From Chthoniobacteraceae bacterium (GTDB lineage Bacteria; Verrucomicrobiota; Verrucomicrobiia; Chthoniobacterales; Chthoniobacteraceae): a stretch of 64,000 bases of DNA. A model generated the notes under the pieces. That model ran no database searches and was not told the DNA's origin. It saw nothing but the letters and a program-made list of their open reading frames with translations. Below are positions 27,105-37,000 of this stretch, one piece after another (position 1 is the first letter of the stretch; each line of letters opens with the position of its first letter). The translations under genes were made by a program, and so were the position numbers. The stretch covers positions 225,331-289,330 of the forward strand of contig JAQGOL010000034.1 in assembly GCA_028293625.1 (NCBI GenBank), written 5' to 3'.

Positions 27105-28325
27105 ATGCTCCGCATCAAAGCCTTCCAAGGTCTCCGTCCCGCCCCGCATCTCGTTGAAGAAGTCGCCTGCGTGCCATACGACGTCGTCGATCGCGAGGAA
27201 TCGGCCGCCCTCGCCCAAGGCCGTCCCAACACGCTCCTGCGGGTCGACCGCGCGGAAATTGATCTGCCGCCGGATACCGATCCCTACTCCGATGCTGTCT
27301 ATAACAAGGCGAAGGAAAACTTCACGGCCTTGCAACAAAACGGCGCCCTTATTCGCGAGTCTGAGCCGTGCATCTATCTTTACCAGCAGCGCATGGGCAA
27401 CCATGTGCAGACGGGCCTCGCCGCCGTCTGCCATATCGATGACTACGAAAACGATATCATCAAAAAGCACGAGAAAACCCGGCGCGATAAAGAGGACGAT
27501 CGGACCCGGCTTATCAACACGCTGAGCGCCGATACCGGCCCGGTTTTTCTCACATACCGCGATACTGCCGCGATTGATGCGCTGGTTGTGGAAGCGACAT
27601 CGGGCGCTCCGCTCTACGACTTCACCGCGCCCGACGGGATTCAACACACGGTCTGGCGCGTGGTGGGCGGCGAGAATTTCGTGCGTGAATTTCAAAACGT
27701 GCCGGTCGCCTATGTCGCCGATGGGCATCATCGCACCGCAAGCGCAGCCCGCGTCGGACGCGAACGCCGCGAGGCCAATCCCAATCATACCGGTGCCGAG
27801 GATTACAACTGGTTTCTCGCCGTGCTTTTCCCGGCCAGCCAGCTCCAGATCCTTCCTTACAATCGCGCCGCCAAAACCCTCAATGGCCGCGATAAGGAGA
27901 CGTTCCTCGCCGAGGTCGGCAACGCGTTTGACCTGAGCCCGAACGGGACCGCCACCCCTTCCAAACCGGGCGAAATCCGGATGTATCTCGATTCCGCATG
28001 GCACAATCTCGCGTGGCAGCCTTTGAAAGAAACCGACCCGATCGCGCAGCTCGATGTGAGCGCGTTGCAGGATCGTCTCCTTGCGCCCATCCTCGGAATC
28101 GATGATCCGCGCACGAGCAAGCAGGTCGATTTCATCGGTGGAATCCGCGGCCCGGGCGAACTCGTCAAACTGGTCGACTCCGGCAAAGCCGCCGTCGCCT
28201 TTTCCATGTATCCGACCACGGTCGAACAGCTCATGGCAATTGCCGACGCAAACCAGATCATGCCGCCCAAGAGCACATGGTTTGAGCCGAAGCTCCGCTC
28301 AGGTCTCTTCATCCACACCTTCTGA
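27105..28325 (+). CDS. DUF1015 family protein
   Basis: A 406-residue protein from ATG 27105, two codons before the family-typical 'IKAFQGLRPAPHLVEEVACV'. A reading from TTG 27066 would add 13 residues. Further conserved stretches are 'VPYDVVDREESAALA', 'EKTRRDKEDDRTRLI', and the glycine- and histidine-rich 'FVREFQNVPVAYVADGHHR'. DUF1015 proteins are widespread, often near serine/glycerate metabolism genes such as serA. No catalytic activity is established. Proximity to pssA/psd is the only context clue here. Confidence 0.9.
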   Translation: MLRIKAFQGLRPAPHLVEEVACVPYDVVDREESAALAQGRPNTLLRVDRAEIDLPPDTDPYSDAVYNKAKENFTALQQNGALIRESEPCIYLYQQRMGNHVQTGLAAVCHIDDYENDIIKKHEKTRRDKEDDRTRLINTLSADTGPVFLTYRDTAAIDALVVEATSGAPLYDFTAPDGIQHTVWRVVGGENFVREFQNVPVAYVADGHHRTASAARVGRERREANPNHTGAEDYNWFLAVLFPASQLQILPYNRAAKTLNGRDKETFLAEVGNAFDLSPNGTATPSKPGEIRMYLDSAWHNLAWQPLKETDPIAQLDVSALQDRLLAPILGIDDPRTSKQVDFIGGIRGPGELVKLVDSGKAAVAFSMYPTTVEQLMAIADANQIMPPKSTWFEPKLRSGLFIHTF

Positions 28326-28391
28326 GCTCGCCGGTTCAGCCACCGGAAGCTGGCGGGCATGCGGCGCGATGGCGCGCTAATTGAGGAGCGA

Positions 28392-30587
28392 TTACCGCGG
28401 CGATTTTTCCCAGGCCGGCTTCAGCTCAAAGATGTCGAGCCTGGAAAAATCCGCCTGCCCGCCTTTGACCTGGACCTCAACCGACCTGGCGTCGGCCTTG
28501 GGGATCACGGGCATCGGGATATAGACAAGGCCGTCGCTTGCGAAGACCTCAAAAGCAGTGCGATCGGAGTAGATGACAAGCCGCTGGATCCGATCGCGAA
28601 GCGGCGCGGCGGAGCGGTGTCCATTCACGGTAAGCTCCTGCTTTTTCACATCATAAACGACAGGCACTCCCCGCACGTTGAAAGCCACTTCGGTTGAATT
28701 CCCGGGATTAAAATCAGCGCGGATCTCAAGCAGCTCGCCATTGATGCCGGCTGCCGGGTTGCCACCGCCTTCCTTTAGACTTTGAGCGCCTAATTGATGG
28801 GTGGCGGCCCGCAATGACTCCACCTCCCTGGCGGGTTGCCAGCATAGTCGAGGACCTTCCGGAGTAGTGCGCAGGCTTAACTCCAGCGGCAGGCTCATCG
28901 CCTGATTAAATGCCATGCCAGGGGACGCCGCCTGCAGCCATCCAATCTGGATCCGGCGCTGATCAGGCAAATCGCTGAAGGTTTGCGCGGCATAAAAACC
29001 GCGTCCCTTGTGCCCTTTGATTTTTCCGGACTCCGAAGTAAAGCGCGTGCCGTCGAAGGTGCCTACTTCATAGTCGCTGCTGGCCGCCGTCAGGACCCAC
29101 CTTTTCTTTGACGAGTCGCCATCGACCGGCAACTCAAAGAAATCGGGACACTCAAAGAAGCCATCCGAGACACTCATCAGCGTCCAGTTCTTCAGATCCT
29201 GGGAACTAAAGAAATGAATAGTATCCTTGCTTGAAGGTTTGCCATTGGCATCCGGCTTTGTCGGATCGGGCAACGCGACATACAAGGTTTGGATCCAACG
29301 CTGGGTTGGCTCATGCCAGAATACCTTTGGATCGCGGTTGCCGTTGCTGATCTGCTTTACAACCGGATTGCCGGCATACTTTGAAAAAGAACGGCCATCA
29401 GTGCTGTAAGCAAGCGCCTGGACCGAAGGATCACCGGCCGCTGTATAGATCAGCACAAGCGGCGGTTTACCTTCCTTGCCGAACCCGCTTGTATTTTTCC
29501 AATCCACCACGGCGCTGCCACTGAACATCGGCCCCATCTCATCGGGATAAAGCACTTCTCCATGTTCGTTCCAATGGACCATGTCGCGGCTGGTGGCATG
29601 CCCCCAATGCATGTTGCCCCAGTTCCAGCCATACGGGTTGTGCTGGAAGAAAAGGTGATATTCCCCATTAAAATAGACCATGCCGTTCGGGTCATTGAGC
29701 CACCCGCGCCTGGCCGAGAAATGCAGCTGGGGCCTTAATAACTCGCCATATAGATTCTCCGCACCCTCCATTTCATCAGCCTGCCGCAGCGACTCGATCG
29801 CCTTGGAGCTTTCCGGCAACTGATTGACTTCCACCGCAATCGTCTTGCCTTTCCACGCGCTGACATCGAGCGGCGCCCACCAGTCCGGCTCGGCATCCGC
29901 CAGCTCAATCTCAAACCGGCGCTCCGCCTTCCCGTCAATGCTCACCGTCACCATGCGCTTTTTGGCGCCCGTCTTTACAGGGAACTGCAGCCAGCGCTTC
30001 TCCAATCTTACCTCGCGGCTGACGTGGCTGAGCACCTTGGCGGCAATCGGGGGCGCCATATCGGTCTGCACAATCTGATCCAGCGAGATATGTCCCCAGC
30101 CGCCCTTTGCATCATCCACAATGATGAGTTGCGCGCTCTTGCCAACAAGCTCGGATACATTCCAACCGGATGCGGCAAGCCGTTCACTTCCGCCGGGCTC
30201 GGTATTTGGACCGGTTGCGCTGCGCACAACCTTGCCATCTACAACAAGGTTCACACACGTCTTACCTTCAAACCCGCCGCCGCCTATTAGAAAGCCGATG
30301 AACTTCCGCGATAGAACAAACTTCGGCGAGGTGAGCGTGCCAGTCGAGCCGTCACCGCCATGATAGCTGTTAACCACTCCATGCCCCATAAAGCCTTCCA
30401 CCGCCATTTGGTTAGGCAATGATCCCCGGGCGGGACCGCTCCCAAATGCCTCCCCGGTTGCCACCCAGTCGCCGTAGTCTGTTCCTTCAAAATCGCTGAC
30501 AAGAAGATCAGGCTCCGCAGCATGGGAACTTATCCTGCCAGCGGCCAACAAGGTAAGGAGGGAGAGGAAACAACGGGAGGTTTTCAT
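28392..30587 (-). CDS. GH32 family glycoside hydrolase (levanase/fructanase-like), exported
   Basis: A 731-residue secreted enzyme from ATG 30587 (MKTSRCFLSLLTLLAAGRI..., cleavage near SHA-AE). A beta-sandwich N-terminal extension (residues about 25-270) precedes the GH32 five-bladed propeller. Catalytic residues are the nucleophile Asp in GWLNDPNGMVYFNG (about residue 299), the stabiliser in NGNRDPKVFW and the acid in FECPDFFEL. The C-terminal beta sandwich is the usual GH32 module. Substrate is likely levan, inulin or sucrose. The hairpin terminator at 30632-30659 isolates it from the upstream ThuA gene. Confidence 0.92.
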   Translation of the reverse strand: MKTSRCFLSLLTLLAAGRISSHAAEPDLLVSDFEGTDYGDWVATGEAFGSGPARGSLPNQMAVEGFMGHGVVNSYHGGDGSTGTLTSPKFVLSRKFIGFLIGGGGFEGKTCVNLVVDGKVVRSATGPNTEPGGSERLAASGWNVSELVGKSAQLIIVDDAKGGWGHISLDQIVQTDMAPPIAAKVLSHVSREVRLEKRWLQFPVKTGAKKRMVTVSIDGKAERRFEIELADAEPDWWAPLDVSAWKGKTIAVEVNQLPESSKAIESLRQADEMEGAENLYGELLRPQLHFSARRGWLNDPNGMVYFNGEYHLFFQHNPYGWNWGNMHWGHATSRDMVHWNEHGEVLYPDEMGPMFSGSAVVDWKNTSGFGKEGKPPLVLIYTAAGDPSVQALAYSTDGRSFSKYAGNPVVKQISNGNRDPKVFWHEPTQRWIQTLYVALPDPTKPDANGKPSSKDTIHFFSSQDLKNWTLMSVSDGFFECPDFFELPVDGDSSKKRWVLTAASSDYEVGTFDGTRFTSESGKIKGHKGRGFYAAQTFSDLPDQRRIQIGWLQAASPGMAFNQAMSLPLELSLRTTPEGPRLCWQPAREVESLRAATHQLGAQSLKEGGGNPAAGINGELLEIRADFNPGNSTEVAFNVRGVPVVYDVKKQELTVNGHRSAAPLRDRIQRLVIYSDRTAFEVFASDGLVYIPMPVIPKADARSVEVQVKGGQADFSRLDIFELKPAWEKSPR

Positions 30588-30631
30588 GGGATCTGGGTGG
30601 AGGTGAACTAAATCCGATGCCGCATAAAAAA

Positions 30632-30659
30632 GAAAGCGCCGTCCGAGGACGGCGCTTTC
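30632..30659 (-). terminator. Rho-independent terminator for the ThuA gene
   Basis: A 12-bp perfect inverted repeat, GAAAGCGCCGTC / GACGGCGCTTTC (30632-30643 and 30648-30659, loop CGAG), followed on the minus strand by six T (from AAAAAA at 30626-30631). It lies 52 bases after the ThuA stop (30712) and before the GH32 start. Confidence 0.88.
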
Positions 30660-30711
30660 CACTGTCAGCCGCCACGGAAGTCATTCCATGGAAGCTTCGT
30701 CATTAAGTTTT

Positions 30712-31722
30712 TTACTGAACGTTCGGATTCGGCTCCGAGCTTCCTTCAGCCACGCCAAGCGCCCACTTGATCCCGCCAAGGATGTGCGCCTGGTATTTTT
30801 TGCTGACATCCACCGAGTTCACACGGTCCTTGAGATTCTCGCTTGCATCCCAGAGATCTTCACGGTGCCCGAGGGAAGTATAGAAGACGCGTCCTTTGCC
30901 GGCATTGCGCACCCAGGAGACCGGGAAGAACTTGAGTTTGGTTACTTCATTCGGATCATGTTTCATATACCAAAGCGCGCGGACCTTGCTCCGGTCCTGG
31001 TGCTTGATGTGATACATTTCTTCCTGCTTGATGTCCCATGTCGCGCCGATCCCGCCATTGGCCGGATGGTCCGTATCCGCGGCGATCAGGTCGGCGGGAG
31101 ACTGCGCCTTATGGGTTTCGAACTCGCCCTGGAGCATGTCGAGGTAACCGGGAAATCCGTGGAAAGTATCGCTGCCTGAATGCATCGCCATGAAGGCGTG
31201 CCCGTCCTCGATCCACTTGATGAATCCTTCCTTGTCCGGCAACGGCAGATCGCCTGTCGTATTGGCGAAGATGACGCCGTCGATATGTTTGGCTTGAAGG
31301 TTCTCGGGCGAAACCTTGGCCAGGCTCGCCTTGAGCTGTGCGTTATACTCGTCGTTGGATGACTTTACCTTGGCATCCATTTCCGGAGTCCACTTCGCGA
31401 TCTCATCGCTGTAACGCTTGAGTTCCTTCTCGTAGTTGGCTTTCGCCTTCTCATCCGCGTCCGCCTTCAGATCGTTCGGTTTGGATGGCTTCTTTAATAC
31501 CTGCACTTCGGGCTGCCGTGCAAAATCGACGATCGTAAACGCTTTCGACTCGTCACCGAGCTGCTGAAGGGTTTTTTCAGCCGTCGCAATGGAACTATGC
31601 CGGTAACCGGTTGTCACCGTGACAACGATCACTTTTTTAGGTTCGGCGGCATGCGTAACCAGCGGCGCAACCACAAGCGCGGCGATGGCGGCGGAGAGAA
31701 TAAATCGGGCGGGGTTTTTCAT
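30712..31722 (-). CDS. ThuA domain-containing protein
   Basis: A 336-residue exported protein from ATG 31722, with signal peptide ending near HAAE. ThuA is a class I glutamine amidotransferase-like fold: 'KVIVVTVTTGYRHSSIATAE' at the start, 'HIDGVIFANTTGDLPLP', the GHAFMAMHSGSDTFHGFPGY loop region and 'PVSWVRNAGKGRVFYTSLGH' near the end. A Lys/Glu-rich insertion (about residues 75-125, e.g. 'KADADEKAKANYEKELKRY') is predicted coiled coil. ThuA proteins are often linked to sugar metabolism in PVC bacteria. The specific role is unknown. Confidence 0.85.
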   Translation of the reverse strand: MKNPARFILSAAIAALVVAPLVTHAAEPKKVIVVTVTTGYRHSSIATAEKTLQQLGDESKAFTIVDFARQPEVQVLKKPSKPNDLKADADEKAKANYEKELKRYSDEIAKWTPEMDAKVKSSNDEYNAQLKASLAKVSPENLQAKHIDGVIFANTTGDLPLPDKEGFIKWIEDGHAFMAMHSGSDTFHGFPGYLDMLQGEFETHKAQSPADLIAADTDHPANGGIGATWDIKQEEMYHIKHQDRSKVRALWYMKHDPNEVTKLKFFPVSWVRNAGKGRVFYTSLGHREDLWDASENLKDRVNSVDVSKKYQAHILGGIKWALGVAEGSSEPNPNVQ

Positions 31723-31905
31723 GGGTGAATAAAAATCTTTGGAGAGGAGAAATCGGGGGCGTACGTGAAGACCCCCTGCCCCCTGCAATGCTTAGAGCCT
31801 CCGCCAAACTCTTTTACCCGTCCTCCGGCTTGAATCGATTTAAGCGCGCGCGCAGATTCCGGCTTCCGCCCGCCAATTCCTGCGGCCATTCTCACCACTT
31901 TTTTA

Positions 31906-32346
31906 ATGAACACCACACCGTGCCGCGATTGCCGCCAACCTGTGAGCCTCGACGCGGTCACCTGCCCCGCCTGCGGTGCTCCGCGTCCTGCGCGATCGGA
32001 ATGGAATGGCGAGGGCTACGAATATAAATCAGCCATGACATGGATGGACTCGCCCCTTCTCCATGTGGCGTTTGGAATTGATCAAGCGGGCAAACTGCGC
32101 ACCGCCCGCGGGATCGTGGCCGTCGGGCAGCGCGCCGTGGGGGTCGTTGCATGCGGGGTTGTCGCGACCGGAGTGGTGGCCATCGGCGTGATCTCCTTTG
32201 GCGTCCTCTCTCTGGGAGTGATCAGCGTGGCCCTGGGCGCCGCTTTTGGAGTCAACGCAGTCGCCCCGATCGCCTTTGGTGTTACCGCCTTCGGTTACAT
32301 CGCTGGCGGCGCCGCCCCCATCGGATGGCGCCCCTTTTTCCACTGA
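31906..32346 (+). CDS. Zinc-ribbon protein with glycine-pentad repeat domain
   Basis: A 146-residue protein. Cys6, Cys9, Cys20 and Cys23 (CRDC...CPAC) form an N-terminal zinc ribbon. From residue 69 a glycine appears every fifth residue (69, 74, 79, 84, 89, 94, 99, 104), giving units such as GVVAC, GVVAT, GVVAI, GVISF, GVLSL. After a one-residue shift, glycines recur at 115, 125, 130, 135 and 140. The region is very hydrophobic and could be a beta solenoid or membrane helix bundle. No function known. Confidence 0.75.
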   Translation: MNTTPCRDCRQPVSLDAVTCPACGAPRPARSEWNGEGYEYKSAMTWMDSPLLHVAFGIDQAGKLRTARGIVAVGQRAVGVVACGVVATGVVAIGVISFGVLSLGVISVALGAAFGVNAVAPIAFGVTAFGYIAGGAAPIGWRPFFH

Positions 32347-32442
32347 GCGTCCGCCCCTTAAAACCGCCGAGCGCATCGGCCCGTAATTCCCTGAAAATTT
32401 CGCTTTTCTCCCGGCGCGCTTCCGCTACGGTGCGTCCTCTCT

Positions 32443-32531
32443 GGAAGGGTGGCTGAGTCCGGTTTAAAGCACTCGACTCGAAATCGAACGCAGGAGAAAT
32501 CTTGCCGGGGGTTCGAATCCCCCCCCTTCCG
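32443..32531 (+). tRNA. tRNA-Ser (anticodon CGA)
   Basis: An 89-base class II tRNA. The acceptor GGAAGGG (32443-32449) pairs with CCCTTCC (32524-32530). The anticodon loop CTCGAAA (32477-32483) has CGA at 32479-32481, reading UCG serine codons. It has the long variable arm expected for Ser (GCAGGA-GAAA-TCTTGC) and a GGGGG/CCCCC T stem around TTCGAAT. The anticodon stem has one C-A mismatch at its outer pair. No CCA is encoded. Confidence 0.92.
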
Positions 32532-32597
32532 CTCTTTTCCCTCTCTGGAAAGATGCATCTCTGGCGGCGTTCTCCGCGCCTGACCATATGATCCGCT

Positions 32598-32870
32598 GGG
32601 AAATCAGGAGTTCATCCCGGAATACGATGCGCGCACCGCAGATTCTGTCTCTTACACTCCGGAATTACTCGCTCGCAGCCTGGAATAAGTCGCTGACTGC
32701 CTGGAATTAATCACGCGCCGTCTGGAATCACTCAATCACACGCCGAAACCTCTCGCTGATAGTCCGGAATTGCTCGCTGACGGTTCGGAATCACTCCCGG
32801 ACGGCGCGGAATTTGACGCCGGCAGCAAGGATTCTGTCCGTGCCACCGCGGAATTCGTCATTTGCACATG
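32598..32870. repeat. Degenerate 21-bp tandem repeat array
   Basis: About 13 units of exactly 21 bp, each opening with GGAAT or a variant (clear starts at 32619, 32661, 32682, 32703, 32724, 32766, 32787, 32808, 32829, 32850), with consensus near GGAATYACTCGCTGACGGYC. Because 21 is seven codons, one plus-strand frame reads a heptad of the type xSLTxRN repeatedly, broken by a single in-frame TAA. No protein function is evident. It begins 67 bp after tRNA-Ser. Confidence 0.8.
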
Positions 32871-32952
32871 AGAACCAATGCGTTGCAGCCGGGAAACAGT
32901 CAGGTAATGCAGCCGGATACCTGGTCGCGCTGAACCGACTGCCACTGGCAGG

Positions 32953-33300
32953 TCAGCCAATCTCTTCCAACTCGGTTCCGTGCTGCTCAATGGCTATCCG
33001 AAGGAATTGTCGCATATGCGAAGAGAGCAAGTGCGTGTAAAGCAGGCCGCTCCCGCCTGCGATGGTAAAGGCGATGATTCCACAAACGGCCAAGCCGATC
33101 GCACCGTTAGAAAGCAGACCAATACTAACGGCCGCATAAACTCCCAAACCAGCCGCTCCGGCAAAAAGATAACGCAAGCTTGGACTAAACCAGGGATCGT
33201 CACGGTTCATTAATTCACTTGCCGCGCGCCACAGAAAGCGTTGTTGAGGCCGGTTGAAGCCGGAGAGTTCCGGGATCCGGGAGGGAAGGAAATAGGGCAT
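32953..33300 (-). CDS. Small hypothetical membrane protein
   Basis: A 115-residue protein from ATG 33300 (MPYFLPSRIPELSGFN...). Two hydrophobic segments (about residues 42-63 and 67-90) suggest a helical hairpin in the membrane. The short cytoplasm-like ends carry 'RPQQRFLWRAASELMNRD' and 'SSHMRQFLRIAIEQHGTELE'. No family was recognised. Codon use looks like coding sequence, which is the main support. Confidence 0.55.
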   Translation of the reverse strand: MPYFLPSRIPELSGFNRPQQRFLWRAASELMNRDDPWFSPSLRYLFAGAAGLGVYAAVSIGLLSNGAIGLAVCGIIAFTIAGGSGLLYTHLLSSHMRQFLRIAIEQHGTELEEIG

Positions 33301-34005
33301 GGTGTTGCCCACACACCACTTGGTCACTTGTAGATTTAAAAGCTTAGAATTAAACCGATTAATAGTCGGACTGTTGCAGAACCGCTTAATAAGATGTTTT
33401 TCATGACGGCGTTGAGTCCGAAGCCCGGTTTACTCACGCGCATTTTCAGCGTTTGAAATATCAACTTCAACCAGAGCTATTTGAAACGCCGTCGGTACTA
33501 TATAGATAGATACTATTTTTAACTTACCGATGTAAAAAACCGGGGTCATTCCGGTCGTTTTTTCAAGCGGCAAACCAGTCGCTTCACCGGGCTGTACGGG
33601 TAAATATGGCACAGTGCAAATCGTGCAGGAAAGCCACACGCGGAGGACTCCAGGCCGCGCGAACGCTTCCGGACTGCATTGGCGGCCGTATGACACGCTG
33701 AGATGTAATTCGCAACAAGCGCTGGGCACGCAGGAATCCGATTTCAGCCGGTTTGCGTTTACTTAGAACCTATGTTGAGTTTTTTGAACCCGCGGTTGCG
33801 CGACGGTATGCCCGATCGCTGCATCTATACTCCCATTTAAATTCACGTATTAATTACTTGCGAGGAGTCTGGAACCTTCAGTTTTAGGTTTACAGGGCTC
33901 TTCATCATGTTATTATCTGCAACCCGCTGCCCGGCTCCCCTGTGCGCGACGTCCTCCCCCGGAAATCATGCCCCAAAACTCGGCCACCCCGCCCTTCGCT
34001 TCCCT
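33301..34005. other. 705-bp region without a confident gene
   Basis: Between the small membrane protein and the PEP-CTERM gene. It is AT-richer than its neighbours. An open frame on the minus strand (33430-33729) shows no recognisable domain and no start signal, so it was not called. A possible upstream extension of the PEP-CTERM gene begins at ATG 33907. The stretch before it ('TTTAGGTTTACAGGGCTC') may hold the promoter, but no box could be assigned. Confidence 0.4.
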
Positions 34006-37000
34006 ATGACTATCCGCCCCGCCATCCTCGTCCGCAGTATTGCGTCCCTATTCCTCCTGACAGGAACCAGCCCCGCCATCACTTGGAATGGCTCCACCAG
34101 CGGCGACTGGAATACCGGCACCAACTGGGATGGAGGCACCGTCCCCGGGCCAGGACAGGACGCCAATATTTTCAGCATCGGCGGGAATATCCCCACGATT
34201 TCCGCCGACATCATTTCCATCCCGACAGACATCCGGGTCGGTCAGTTTAACGGGGCAAACGGCCAGCTTAACCAGACTGCCGGACTGGCATCCACCGGCA
34301 ATGGCAACTGGATGACGGTTGGAGCCGGCACCGGTTCCATCGGCCTATACAATCTCGCCAATGTCTCCACGACAGGCGGCACCCTGACCGGTTTTGGCCT
34401 TGGAAGCGGTTCAATGACGGTTGCCGGCTCCAATCTTTGGGTGGGCGGCACGGGGAATGAAGCGGGCGGAACTGGCACGGTAAACATCAATACCACGGGT
34501 AGCCTCAACGTCGGCAATGAGCTGCATGTTGGTGCCAATGGCGGAAACGGCACTATGAAAATGGATGCCGGCACCATTAACAGCAACGGAGAAGTTTTTG
34601 TCGGCCTCGGCGCCAACAGCACTGGCGCTATCGTGATCAGTGGCGGCACCGTGAAGATCAACAGCTGGCTGAACGTGGGCCGCGATAATGGCACGGGATC
34701 GGTCACGATGACCGGCGGCACCATGAACGTGCAGCGCCAGGTGCGCATCGGCTGGGGCGCCGGTGGAAATGGCACTTTGAATCTTTCAGGTGGAGCGATC
34801 TTGCAGGGCGGCACTGTGCCAGGCACTACCGACACCGTGGATATTGGCGATAATGGCGGCACGGGATCGGCCACGATCAGCGGCGCGGGCACTCTCCTCT
34901 TCTCCACTTCCGAACTGCATATTGGCAATACCGCCAACGCCACCGGCACCATGGTGGTAAGCGGCGGAACGGTAAGTTCGGCCGGCTGGATGGCGGTTGG
35001 CCGTTTGGGCTCGACCGGCACTCTGACCGTCAGTGGCACCGGCGTCGTAAGCCAGGGCGCGATCGATCTCGGCTCAGCATTTGAATTGACCAATAATAAC
35101 CAGCCTTCCACTGCCACAGTCAATCTGAACGGCGGCACCTTGCTGGTTAACCGTGTGGTCAACAACGGCGGCCCAACCAGCAATACCAATTTATCCTTCG
35201 ACAGCGGTACACTGAAAGCCCGGGTCGACAGCGGCGATTTCATGCAGGGCCTTACCAGCGTGACGATCAAAGCCGGCGGGGCGAAGTTCGATACGAACGG
35301 CCACAACGTTACCGTCAGTCAGCCACTGCTCACCGATGCGGTTTCAACCGGCGGCGGGCTCATCAAGAATGGCGCGGGCACTCTGGCGTTGAACGCGGCG
35401 GAGACCTATACTGGCGCGACGATCGTCAACTCCGGCCGCTTGCAGCTTAATCCTAACGGAAATATCGCCACCAGCAGCGGCATCGTGGTCAATGGCGGAC
35501 GCGGCGCGCTGGTGAGCCCGAATGACGGCGGCTCGGCGATCCTGCCCGGCGCGGTTTTCACCGTCCAGAATGACGGAATCGCTTCGAGCAACGCGATCGG
35601 CACATCGACCGTGACGCTCAATGGCGGCACGTTGGAATATCACGGCGGACAAGGCTCTGGCTTTGCGGTTAATACAGTCAATGTTGTCACCAGCGGCGCC
35701 CTTGCCGCGCAGCCGCAGTCCGGCGGCGGTCTGATGGCCGTTAACAACCTTCAGCGTAATGCGAGCGGCACCGTGACGTTCATCAGTACCTACGGCAACA
35801 TCGGCAGCGGCGACAACACGGCCGATGTCGGCCACGTCAGCATCGCGACGGTGAACGGTTCGCCGATCGCCGACATTGTCACTGCGCAGCATGGGGTCAT
35901 TGGAGGATGGGCCACCACCTTTTCCACCAATAACAATGCGGACACCGCCTCGCATTTTGCCACCTACGGGGCAAACGGCGTCCAAGCCGTGACGTATGAT
36001 GGCGGCGACATTACGACTGCGCTTGATACACATAATATTCGTTCAACCGGCCAGCAGACGGTTTCTGTCAACAAAACGATCAACTCGCTTGAGTCCGTTG
36101 ATGGTGACATTTCCATTGACGGCGGCACCACTCTGACCATCGCCACGGGCGGCCTGATCATTGGCGGCTCAAGTCATTGGATCAAGGAAGGCACGGGCGC
36201 TGGAGCAATCACCGCCGGCGCGCTCAGTGGCAACCAGCTTTTCGCCACGGTCAACGATGCTTCCACCGATTACCGGATTCATGAGGTCTCCGTGACAAAC
36301 AACGGCGCGACCGCCATCGGCTTCGTCAAGGCCGGAGCGGGCTTGCTGAGCATGGACGCAACGAACACTTATACTGGCGCCACCAAAATCAACGCCGGTA
36401 TCCTTAAGTTCAATCGGGTCGCTTCTCTCTATAACGGAAACGTCGCGAGCTGGACGCCAGCCAATATCACTGTCAACAGCGGTGGCACGGTTGCCTTCAA
36501 TGTGGGCGGCGCGGGCGAGTTCAGTGCCGGCAACGTCACGACTCTGCTGACCAACCTGAGCACCGTTGCTGACAACGGCCTCAAAGCTGACACGTCGATC
36601 GGGTTCGATACCAGCAACCTTGTGGCGGGCGGCGCGTTCACCATTGCCGACACCCTTAAAGATTCGACCGGCACCGGCGGTGGTTCGATCGGGATCACCA
36701 AGCTTGGCGCCAATACACTGGTGCTTAGCGCGGCCAATACTTACACCGGCGGCACCCGGGTCCTCGGAGGCACCTTGCAGGTAAGCGGAACGGGAACACT
36801 CGGAACCGCCACCAACGCATTGACGATTGCGGCCGATGCCACTGTCGACTTGAACGGCACCAGCCAATCGGTGGGCGCGCTCAATGGCAATGGCGCTGTG
36901 GTTAATAATCTCAGCACAGCCAGCACCCTGACCATCAATAACGAGCTGACGGGCGGCAACTTCGCAGGCACCATCAACAACGGAGTCGGTGCAGTGGCGC

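Noticed and set aside
32598..32870. CRISPR array
   Set aside because: Units are 21 bp with no unique spacers between conserved repeats, so the pattern is a tandem minisatellite.
33430..33729. 99-codon minus-strand frame in the intergenic region
   Set aside because: No domain, no ribosome binding site and no signal. Treated as unsupported.
34242..35306. Long minus-strand open frame across the PEP-CTERM gene
   Set aside because: Antisense to a repetitive, strongly biased coding sequence, which leaves several long frames open. No domain or start signal.
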